Below are positions 31,226-43,400 of a DNA stretch of 64,000 nucleotides, piece after piece. Origin of the DNA: Pomphorhynchus laevis (Eukaryota > Acanthocephala > Palaeacanthocephala > Echinorhynchida > Pomphorhynchidae); contig WNNJ02002991.1 in NCBI GenBank assembly GCA_012934845.2, positions 62,001-126,000 on the forward strand, given 5' to 3'. The notes beneath the pieces are model-generated. The model saw only the letters and a program-made list of their open reading frames with translations. It searched no databases and was not told the DNA's origin. Position 1 is the first letter of the stretch. Every line of letters begins with the position of its first letter. The position numbers and the translations under genes are program-made.

Positions 31226-34200
31226 ATGAGTTCGTTGTCCGAAAGTGTAAAGAATTTTACAGAAGATAACTTACTGTTCAGCGACAAATACCTCGAATAT
31301 GCTTTAGACATTGCGGAAAACGTGTCCAGCTCGTCTGTAAACCAGAAGGATTTTATCGATACAGTAAAGCAAAGATTCGGCACTGGATCACCTTTTATTA
31401 TACTCCAAACATTGACTTTGTTGGATATTGTTGTGAAGAATGCAAATCATTTTCTTAAATTGGATGTTAGCTCTCGATCGTTCGTGAATGCTTTACGCAA
31501 ATTAGAGAAATTGGTAATCAACTGATATTTGCAAAGTGTATTATGTGAATATTATTCCGAGCAAAAATTTAAACTTTTGGAGTCTTCCTTGTATAAAAAA
31601 AGGATTTATTTTAACGTGGCAAATGCGTGCCAGCGCACGCTTACATGACCACAACAAAACAAGACTGTGAATCAGGTGTCGAGAAGGTGTGAACGGAGGA
31701 GGTGTTTGAATGTGATAAAGGAGGGGGCGCGGCGGACGTCGAGTGGGAGTTGATTCCACGCTTATATATGATATAAGCGTTTAGCACAACCAATATCATT
31801 CCATTAATATCGTATTGTGACTGATAATATCAGGTGTTATCGACAATCTGACTCTGAGAATACCGTATTTATCAAATAGACAGTGTTACGTTGTTCTCTC
31901 CTAGAATTTAAACTAGCAAATATTTATATAGATAAGTTATGATAAGGTCTACATCAGAGGTGGACAACCTCTGGCACGCATTTCAAACACGACACTAGTT
32001 TGTCACGTTTGGAATGTTGCACAACATGCCCATATGATAGATTATGATATAATCTGTCATATGATATCTAATCTAATTAATAATATAATTAATATTAAAT
32101 TATAATTAATATAATTAATATCATAATATTATAATTAATAAATTAATAGTATAATATAATCTATCTAATTATGATAGATTATCAAACGTACACTCTTACT
32201 CGCGTTAAATGGCTAATGTATTGGTCATTTGGGTTTGATTTTGCCCCATTAAATGCTGAAAAATTATACCTTGATATCGCACTTTAATATCAGTTACTAT
32301 ATCAAAGTACGCATGAAGAAACTTAAAACTTTAATTAGTTGATTCTTGAGTAAATGGGTATCAATGTTAGAGGATAAAAGAAACAACGTAAGGGTTTGAA
32401 TTATAATCTAAAGATTTCAGTCAGCAGTGTTACAAAACTTGAATATCATCTCATTTTCTGAACATTATCGGAAATGTCCACTTTAAAAATAATCTTTAAC
32501 TAATCTTTTAGTAATCTTTAATCTTTAAATAATCTTGGAATATTTCCACGTAAAGTGCATTTATTTACAAATTATTTATATTGTTTCGAATAAGCCAAAT
32601 ATGATTTAATTCTTTTAATTGCAAACTTTGTCCGAAATTAACATTTTATCAAAATTGAATTAAAAAACCTAATAAATTTCAAAGTAAGCGTAATTATTAG
32701 CATTGAAAACGATGATAATTTCTGGCATTAACAATATATTGCAGTCAAATTCGCCGTTTTACTAGTTTAATAATTTGTATAAAAATAAAAATTCCCATTC
32801 TATTAGAGCAGAGGTGGCCAACTCATGGCGCATGCGCCACATGTGACGCATTGAACGATTTTAGATGGCGCTTTATCTTTTTAATAAAGACGGGACTTTT
32901 CTTATAAAGTTGTAAATAAAAATTTTAAGTTATTTTACGATTATTTCCAAAAGTTAGTTTGAACACTTTACTTATTAACGAAAACAAAGTTATACATTTT
33001 TCAACGTTTTTGATTGAAAAGGGTAAATATTTGAAAAATGTGTGGGTTTTTGCAACAAAAAATGGCGCATTTGATATTATCTGAAAGGAAAATTGGCGCT
33101 TCATCGAAAAGTGTTGGTCACCTTTGTATTAGAGTACAAATATAGTTGATTTCGTAAAACAAAACAAAAATATTTTTACTTAGCAGATGCGTGCCGACGC
33201 AGCCTTATATGACCACAAAAAACAAAAATGTAAATCATGTGTCGAGAAGGTGTGAACGGAGGAGGTGTTTGAATGTGATAAAGGATGGAGCGCGGCGGAC
33301 GTCGAGAGGGAGTTGATTCCAGGCGAGTGAGGCGGCGACGAGGAAGGATCGGAGACCGATAGTTGTTGGAGTAATTAGGAACGTAAAGTTAGAGGGAATT
33401 ACGGGAACGCAGCGATAGCGAGGTGGAGCGAGTGTCGTCAAAGAATTTGAGGTAAATAAAGACGGGGAGCAGACAGCGATGAGACGAAAAGTTGCGAGAA
33501 GAATGCAGAGTTGTATGCGGATGTCGATGGTGGGCCAGGAGAGTTGAGCAAGATGTTTGGATATGTGGTAAAAACGACGGAGACATATATTTCGATTGGC
33601 GAAAAGACTGATGCAGTAATCGATTTTAGGGAAAAGAAGCGATGAAAGAAGAGACATACAAGAACGGAAGTCGATAAGGGGGCGGATACGGCGGATATCA
33701 CGGAGAATTAAGTTAGATGAGCGTACCTTGTCACGGACGAAGGGTTTAAGGGAAAGGTGATCATCGAAATAGAATACTAAAAAGTAAGATTGTGGACTAT
33801 CGGGGATGATTGATGAGGCAAATCAATTAACAATTGATGATTGATTTGGATACTTTTATAACACTACAGCAGTATTGAAATAATACAAGCTTCCCAATTT
33901 ACACATTGTTGTTGATAATGGCACATCTAATTCATATAAATTTAATAAAAATATTCGTAAAATGCAACTGATTGATTATTTATCTACAGTAATTACATCG
34001 AATATGAGAGAAAATACTTTATTTGAAAATATTATTTATTTCGAGATCATGTAATGCATCTAATTGATTTAAATTTTTATGCTGTGAAGTTAATTCTGAA
34101 TTCAATCAAATTAAAAGTTCTCCTTTATGATTCAAGCAATACTTAAACAAGTACTTTCTTACACTATTTTCACCTTTTTAAATCTCCGTATTCTGTTATG

Positions 34201-34414
34201 TTAACCTGTTATGTTTTAGAACAATGAAAAGGTCACAGAGCGTATTTGTTCAACGTTAACTGATTGGGTTAAAACGAACGAGTTCGTTGGTCCTGAACAT
34301 GAGTATTTTACTTTGTAAAAAATATTTACCTTGTTTTTGCACTCTAGCTTGATAATAGAATATCAAAGAGAGCTGAGTTCTAGGAAACCTGTCCTAACTA
34401 ATATGCGAGATCAG
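31226..34414 (+). CDS. STAM: STAM VHS-domain exons
   Basis: Exon 31226-31513 encodes MSSLSESVKNFTEDN and the VHS core (YALDIAENVSSSSVNQKDFI, ILQTLTLLDIVVKNANHFL, LDVSSRSFVNAL), aligning with LILDICDKV...ALTLLGACVSNCG...EVCSRDF of vertebrate STAM. Exon 34220-34314 adds NNEKVTERICSTLTDWVK (GHPKVCEKLKALMVEWTDE in human). Exon 34348-34414 adds FLIIEYQRELSSRKPVL. Junction phases are 0 and 2. The intron between the last two is only 33 bp (34315-34347). The 2.7-kb first intron carries an L2 scrap, hAT pieces and an L2 fragment. Confidence 0.87.
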
Positions 34415-37400
34415 GTTCGTAGATAGTTGATCATGATTTTCAAACAATTAGAGCAAAATGGTTAATTTTATGAATTTCGATAAACATTAATATTTAAATT
34501 TAAGGATAATATTATGTGATTATGTCTAGTTTTAATTGAAATAATTGTTAACATTTTTAAATTCAAATAATTATTAATAATTATTTCTATAATATGTAAA
34601 TTATAATGAATGTAATTTGTTTGCAAATTTTTTGGGTAAAGAAAATTTATGAATTAGATTACTCAAATTAATTACTTATAATTTACTATAATTTTATTAA
34701 TCATATAAGCCAGACGCGAAAGAATGACAAATGCCGTTTCGTCATCACTATGACTCATCAGTGTCAGTTCCCTCCCACTGCTGGATCCAGAGGAGGACTA
34801 GCAGACGGCAATCAAGTGATTAGTCATAGTGATGACGAAACGGCATTCGTCATTCGCGTAGGGCTTATATGATTACTAAAAATTTACGCGGAATGGTATC
34901 ATCATTTGATAAATATAATTTTATTATAACATAAATAGGTTAATTAACGACATGTTAATTTGATAAATATAATTATATCATTATAGCATATTAATTATCT
35001 AATAATTAATAATATTAAACAATTATTAATAATATGTAATAATTGATAATATAATAATTATTTAAATAGAATTTCCTTAAATTCTTCTTTTGTTTGTCCG
35101 GCAAGGTTTCGTCTTCGAAATTAGCTTATCTTACTAGAGAGCAACACTTGCCGTTAATTTTGCAAAGACCTTTCTCCTTAATAGAGACGTCGGTTTTTTG
35201 TTTGCGTGTATCGAATTGGAATTCGAAACAACTCTTACTGGATCATCAACTCATTGTCGATCACGAAATCCTTCTTTTTCGTCTTCGCTATCACTATGGT
35301 TTCTCTTCGTCCACCTTGGCTTGGTTATCTTCGTATCTCTCCGATCGATCATTTTCCGTCCATTCTAATTCAATGTGTTCTCCTTTATCTTCTCTGTCTT
35401 GTGGTGTACCTCAAGGTTCTGTACTTTGCCCTATTCTATTTACGCTTCTTCTTGGAGATTTATTTTGTATAACTAGTAAATTCTGCTTCAGGGTAATGCA
35501 GTACGCTGATGACATACTTATTTATTCTCATTCGTCTCCTCATTCCCTAAGCCAACTTTTCGTATTCGCATCTAATTGTCTTCGTGCTCTATCAGAACAT
35601 CTAATTTCTTTGCGCATGTTCCTCAATTCTACCAAATCTAAAGTGTTATGGATTTTACCCGCCACTGTTTCTGTTTTTCCTTCTTCTCTGTATCTTCAGA
35701 CCACAATTATTCCTGCTGTAGATAAACTAGTATTTCTAGGTATTCACTTCGACAATAACCTGCATCTCGATCCCTTCATTCGTGATAAAACTAGGTCTTC
35801 AAATATTCTTCTCCGTGATATTCGTCTCGTCAGAAATTCTCTAGATTTTAGTTCTTGTAAATCTCTTATCTCCTCCCTTCTTTTCCCACGTATTGATTAC
35901 TGTCTTAGCCTTCTCGTATTCTCTTCAAAGTCATCCCTTAAACCTCTATTACGCCTCATTAACACTGCTGTGCGCATCCTTTTTCGACTTCGTAAATTCG
36001 ATCATATATCTTCCTATTTATCAAAACTTGAATGGCTAAGTATTGAATATCGCGTTCGTTTTCGTCTGCTTTGCCTCACTTATCGCCTTCTCCATTGTAA
36101 TTCTCCTTATCTTTATCTGCCAACTCTAAGTGAATCTCGCTATCTTTCTACTCACCTACGTTCCTGTGATTCTCTTCTGCTACACGTACCTCTTTACTCA
36201 ACCAACTTCGGCCGTCGATCCCTACATATCGCTGCTCCTCTCCTTTCGAATTCCTTACCTGATCCTCTGCGATCATCATTCCCGCTCAAATTTTTTAAAA
36301 AGCAACTAAAATCAATGCTACTAAACGATTAACTTTTTTTAAATTCTGTTTCGCTTTTGTGGGCTTGTAAGCACACAGTCCATGTGCATTTACCACATTA
36401 AAAACTTTTAAACTGAATAGTGATATCCAATTTACCCCTGCCGTTGAATTCCTGAACATTTTGTAGTCAAAGAAAGCGAGCATGTATAATAAGATTTTCT
36501 CTTGACGGTTTTTATGGAAAGTTTTGCTCAAATAGGATATTTACCATGAGAATCCACTCTATTTGTAAATACTGTTTATGTATGTGCCAACAGCTGTTGC
36601 ATGCTCGAACTTTCATTCATTTAAAACACTATCCTAATTGCGTTTTAACGACCTGTGAATTAGCATCATTAATTTGGTTGTTTGCCTATTACGTTGTAGT
36701 GTTTTAATAACATTTTGATGTGAATTCTCCCTCATCGCCCGTGGCGACAGAGGGTTATTATTTTAAATAAATTATCTCAGATATTTATTATTTATAATAA
36801 TTAATAATATAATAATTAATACGTCATGGTAGTAATTATATGCGTCATGGTAGTAATTATATACGTCATGGTAATTATATACGTCATGGTAGTAATTATA
36901 TACGTCATGGTAGTAATTATATACGTCATGGTAGTAATTATATACGTCATGGTAGTAATTATATACGTCATGGTAGTAATTATAGACGTCATGGTAGTAA
37001 TTATATACATCATGGTATAATATTTATATACGTCATAGTAGTCGTGCAATGACGATTTTCCCAATGATTGATGAAGATTAAGTGGTTAAGATAAAATGTT
37101 ATTACATGATAACATTTTATGTAATAATCATGGAATGATACCATTAAATAGTATTTTAAATATTTATAACTTTAAATATTGATAATTAATAAATTATTAA
37201 TTTATTACTTTTAAGTATTTTATATTATTTATAGTATCTTATAGTATGTTATACATAATAATTAATTTCTAAAATTGATAACCATCAGTTGATAAATTTA
37301 TATATAATTAAAATATATGTTATTTTAATATAATAATATAATAATGTAATATATTAATTTTATATATTTAAATATATTATAATATTATATAATAAATATA

Positions 37401-40400
37401 TAATATTTAATACTGTATTTTTTAAATCTCATATTTATGCCAAAATGTACGTAAAAATAATTACGAATGTCGTATGTTTAAAGAACTTTCGAATTTAGTC
37501 ATTAAGAATTCTGTTATATTAAGAGCTTTTTGAACGAGTCACTTCCGGTTGCTGTAACAAACGGTCCTTCATTTACAAAGCGGCAGAGCTCAGTTAATTA
37601 TGACAACAAATTTGCAAATGATTTGAAAACAGGTTTGCTTTTACCATTTGACTTAGCTAGCTGACATTTAAAATAGCCATTAATATGTCTCTTATCGACC
37701 ATGTTGCTTCCACTCAAGCAAAAGCTAATAAAAGCGAGCAATCCAATGTCGTTAAAGCACTTTTTGATTTTACTGATGTTGAAGACGGGGAACTCTCATT
37801 TCGTATGGGCGATCGAATTTCGATAATTGACGATAGGTACTCTGGATTTTGCCATTTTTAAATTTCAATGTATTTGTAATTAGTCAACCATATTGGTGGA
37901 AGGGCATTTGTGATGGACGCGTCGGACTATTTCCTTCAACGTTTGTTGGTCCAAAGGACTCGGCAGTCATTCTTGAACCAGGTATTTATTTTGTTATTAA
38001 GTAAGTTAGTTTTGCTTCTTTATCGAGTACGAAAGTGTTGTTCTTGTGATCACAAAAAAATGTTTGTATTGAAGCTAGTCTTTTAAAATAATTTTATTTT
38101 CCTAAATCGGTTTAGTTTCCATTTGTCTGAAAGTTTGCGTGAAATATTTTTTCATGTTTCAAATTTTAAAAGTCCCAAATAATAATCTTACATTCGTGTA
38201 TGGATTTATGCCGTAACACCTTATTAAACAAATAAAACCAATGGGACTGCTCATTTTATTGAGCAAAAGACATTTAACATTTGGTCCCTATGATTTTGCT
38301 AATAACGCATAATATATAATATATATAGATCTTTAATATATACCGAAGGTTTTCTCCTCAATTGTTAATTTATGGATGTGTATAAATATACAATTTAATT
38401 TATATACTTAAATATTGTTTTTAATAATTTTATTATTTACAAATAGTAGATATATATTAATATTAGCAGTGTGCTAATTGTAATGACATTAATATATGAC
38501 ATTATAATTGATATATGACATATATGACATTATGTATAATGTCATATATAATGTATATATAATATCATATATAAAAGTGCCTGTGGATGATTATTGGAGT
38601 CACTGTACTGATGAGCTCCGTTAGATCGAAACGCGTCTATCTTTTGTTAAAGTTTGTCGTCACACATAGGATGACTGGGCGTACGTAGTGACTTTGAATA
38701 TTGCGAGAATAATTCGGTTATGTTTCTTGGTCTGATAAAGATTTATAGAATGCTGCCTGGTGTTTATGCCTTCTCATAAGAAAAACATAGTGATTTGTTT
38801 ATGAGTACACCATTGGGTGTCCCAGGTCAGATGTAAAAACAAATTATATATAATGTGTAACAAAAAATTCTATTATATATATTTGAATAGAGCATATTCT
38901 TCGACCTGCAAACTCTCGTCACTCCTAGACTGTCATGTGATATATATATAATTGTAGATGTTTTTGGCAACATCTACAATTATGAAACTTAAGCTTATTA
39001 GCTCCCGGAGCACAGTTTTACACATTTTGCGATTAAATTATAAACCTAACACTATTTAATATTTGGTATTGTATACCAAATATCTTGCGATGAATTTGAT
39101 AATATATATGGGCCAAACGGAACAAGTTTTATCAAAACGTATTTATCAGCTCAAGTCTGTTAAAAAAGTAGAGATAGGTTAATGATTAACAATAAACCAG
39201 ATATCGAACTAAGCCACTGCACTGACCGCATTATATATGACATTATATATAATGTCATTCCCTAATGTCATATCCTAATGTAATTATATATGAAATTATT
39301 AGCGCACTGCTGCTAACTTATAAATATAGTAAAGCAACGTGTACTGACTGCATTATGTATGACTATATAAGACATTTTAAATATATAATATATATCTCCT
39401 ATTTGTAAATAATCAAATATTTATATAGGACAATATAGGACATTTTAATCTTATACATTAAAATGCAAAATTCATTAGTCTAGAATGTATCCCATGGCCC
39501 TTTCCGATTTTCTACACTGTAGAATAAATTATATTATCTATCAGAATCTATAATAAAGTACATGATGATCAAAGTGCCTATTATTAAGCAGTAAATATTG
39601 ATTAAAAATCAATTGTAGCCAACTTTGGGTTCTGGACCGCAGGATTAAGTGATTTATTGCATCATTAAAATAATAAAATGATTTATCACGTAGATACTTG
39701 TTCTGCTCGGATTCTATGTAATAATTTCAGCTATTAATTATTTAAACAACAAAGATTTAGGATGTTTTATGAACACAACTGGTTTCGCCGAAAGCCTTCA
39801 TATGCGATGATTTTGTAATAATTTAAAAATGTTTCATGTTCAAAATGGTAAAGTGAGTACATTTTTTACAAAATGTATGTGTATGCATTTTTATATATCC
39901 TTACATTAGATAAGTTATGAATATTTTCTCGTTAATTTTAATAAATTTTACTTTTATAATTTTATTTAAGATAAAGAAGTAAAAAGCAGCTTAGAAGTGC
40001 TGAAAATTGATGAGGTAAAAGTAATTATTTATTTATTATTTATTTATTTATTCATTATTTATTTTTAATGCAAAAAATAAATAATGTACTTTTCTAGATT
40101 TTTTTATTAAATTTGTAGCTAAGCTTAATTTAAAAATTAATAAAATGGAGATTGTAAAACAGTTTATAACAAAAGAAACATAGAGACATTATTGTTAATT
40201 CAAAACATACGACTTTTTTACGCTTAAAGATTAATCCTTTTTGAGATTGTTGATCTAGCATTCTGTTAGGTTGATCAGATGATTTTAATTTCAGAATGTG
40301 CTTGTTTAAACTTGAACAGTTTTAACCAAACATGGCAAATAGCTGATTACTTTACTTCAACTTAGATCCATTCAATTTCTGAAATTTACACGAAAGAAAT

Positions 40401-43400
40401 TTTTGCATAAAAAATTTAGGGTCGTAAAATTTAGTAGAATTATGTAAAATTATGTAAAATTTAGTATTATGATTATTATAAATCATAATTTTATCCACAT
40501 ATAAATGTATGGATAAAATTGAATTATTATAATCCTTAAATATTTTAATAAATCAAAATTATTTAAAGGTAGGGACATATATATTAAGACAAATAAAAGG
40601 TGTTCCAATGAATGGTAATGGTATCAAGCAATTTTTATTCAATAAGCGAACAAATTTATACAGGTAGCCTCATTCTTAACAAAACCAATATTAATGATAA
40701 AGAAAGTATATATCTAGATATGAACATTAAATTAACATTAACTAAAACTACTATTAATTTATATCGTAGAGATGACATATTTAAATTTACAAGAACATAT
40801 TTTTGCATGAGCATTCATGCATACCATATAATATAAAATATAATACATTAAATAATGAAATTTTAAGAATTGCAACAATATGTAATGATATTGGCTTTCT
40901 TCAAAATCATTTAAATAATTTAATAGATACATAATTTTAACTTGGTTACTATAAAAATACCATCAAACAGAAAATAGTAAAATATATAAATCAACACAAT
41001 AATTTAAAATTTAAAATCATTAGCGGAAAATTTTTATGGATGGATAATAAATAATATACTTTGTATCAAATATATAAAACACTCAAATTTCATCGGATGA
41101 AATACGTCATTAGCATGTATTTGGCCTCACTGTTATGTTAGGTTATGAAATAGGAGCGGAAACCTGATAGCATAGCAGTTCCACCTGATGACCTCTAATG
41201 GTCATCGGGTGGAACTGTAGGGCTATCATGGTGTTGCGGTAATCCTTATTACTGCAACACCCTTATATCCAATCAACGTTTTAAAAATTAACAATTTTAG
41301 CATACGTGTTTCTCATAAAGTGATAGTAATCGATGTTGGCTTGTGTTGATCTATAACTGTCCCCGACAGCATGCTAGATATCCTACTACCATCAGCATTT
41401 AAAAGTCTGACCTTGCTAATCTAATGACTCGGATAATTGCTCAAAAATTGAATATATGTATATTTAATCGATTGAGCTAAGTTTCAGTAGAACTGCTAGA
41501 TAAAATATATGTTGTCTTCATCATATACTCTTTGCCGTATATATTCGAAATTTAATTTATTGAAAACATTTTATTCGTTGCTTAACAATCACGACAAATG
41601 TATATTTTTTCAAGTTTGGTTACAGAGAAAGATGTTATTTATAATTTCTGATACAAGTAACCTACAGTGTATTAATACGAGAGCAAGCGTTCGAATAAGC
41701 TATGTTCGTATCGTCTACTTTGTATTGAACATTTGTATTAAATACGCTTTCTAATTAGAATATAAATTAAATATAAATATGATTTTAGATTATCGATCAT
41801 CATGACAGCTAAAGGGTGAAAAATCATTAAGTTTTGCATCGATAAAGCCAGATCACTAACTTTTATGTTTTTTTACATTTACAAGATGTAGTAAAATTTT
41901 ATTTTCTTTAAAGTTTTACTTTTGAGATTGCGTTCATTTCTATTTTAAGTTAAAGTGAACTTTGAATGTAAAATTTAAAACAACTGAATTAGGTTTTCGT
42001 TTTAAAATTTATTTATCTGCAATTGTGAAATATATATTACTCATATTTTTTATAAATTTCAAACTATTCAATGAATCACATACGTTAATTCACAATTTAG
42101 GTTTTCGATTTGGTTTACATTCATATGGATCAAAATTCAGTAAATTGATCCACTCAAACTATTCTTTAGGGTGATTCCACTCAAACTATTCTTTAGTCTT
42201 TTGGGTGATGCTGCTCTACGAGAATACCGAATGTCGGGTTCTTAGCGCAGCTGGAATGTCACAGCCATTTTAAATATCAGTGGGAGTCCATCAAGGAAGT
42301 GCTCTCTCACCGGCATTATTCAACACAGTTATGAACGCTATAACGCGTGATATCCAAAAGTCGATTCCATATACCATTCTTTACGCAGACAATGTCTGGC
42401 TGGCGGCGGACAACAAAAAGGACCTGGAGGAATCAACTACTGTATGGAATAACCGACTCGCACAATACAAAATACGACTTAATCTAGACAATACCGAATA
42501 CCTCACAACAGACCCACATGAAAGTGGCACCATCAATATTAATGGCTTTGACCTAAGACGAACGGACCGGTTCAAGTACCTCGGAACCATACTCTCGGCA
42601 AGCGGCGACGTGACTTATGAAGTCAATGCACGAATAAGCTCAGCGTGGACAAAATGGCGAGCGACGACAGGTGTTTTATGTGACCGTCGCATCAAGGATC
42701 ACCTGAAATCAAAGATCTACCGCTCAATCATTCGCCCTGTGGCTATGTAGGCACAGAGTGCTTGCCTATTACCAAGGCAGCGGAACGACGCTTTGCGGTC
42801 ATGGAGACGAAAATGCTGCGGTGGTACGGCGTCGCCCCTATCGTAAATAAAATACAAGGAGCCAGACTCCGGTGGTATGGCCACGTGTTGCAAACGCCCG
42901 AGAGGTCGACCCAAGCACCGATGGTTAGATGGCCTTCACACAGATCTCAAGGCAGCTGGACTTCACCCAGACCAAGCCGAAAATAGAGTGAAATGGAGGG
43001 CTAAATCTCACATAGCCGACCCTGCCTCAAAGCGGGACAAAGGCTGAAGAATAAGAAGAAGATGACAGCTAGAGGGTGAAAAATCATTAAGTTTTGCATC
43101 GATAAAGCCATATCACTAACTTTTATGCCTTTTGAACATTTACAAGATGTAGTAAAATTTTATTTTCTTTAAAAAATTGATATAGCAAGTTAATTAGAAA
43201 TTTAATGACAAGCCATTTTAGGCTTTGCTGGATAAATGCTTAAATATTTTGAAATCAGCGGACATTGAAGCTTTACCAGGATCTGATTCTTCGGAACTGT
43301 TGAAAATGGAAGGTATTATTAATTTCCTATAAATACGTTATTTATTGTTCGTTGATTATTTCAACAGAAGATTGTTTAAAAATGGGAAATTTGATTGAAC

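Noticed and set aside
36816-37064. Long repetitive ORFs in several frames on both strands
   Set aside because: They exist only because the 21-bp minisatellite is a multiple of three with no stop; no coding signal.
37515-37633. Possible missing STAM exon (AVTNGPSFTKRQSSVNYDNK)
   Set aside because: No UIM pattern (acidic run then ALxxS), no good acceptor, and phases do not fit.
31226-37981. VHS exon and SH3 exons as two different genes
   Set aside because: VHS continues in exons at 34220 and 34348, SH3 is followed by GAT exons, and this order is exactly that of STAM; one missing small exon is the easier explanation.
41509-41754. 81-codon ORF conserved at 47156-47401
   Set aside because: Both lie in the near-identical 920-bp repeat, so conservation reflects recency, not selection.
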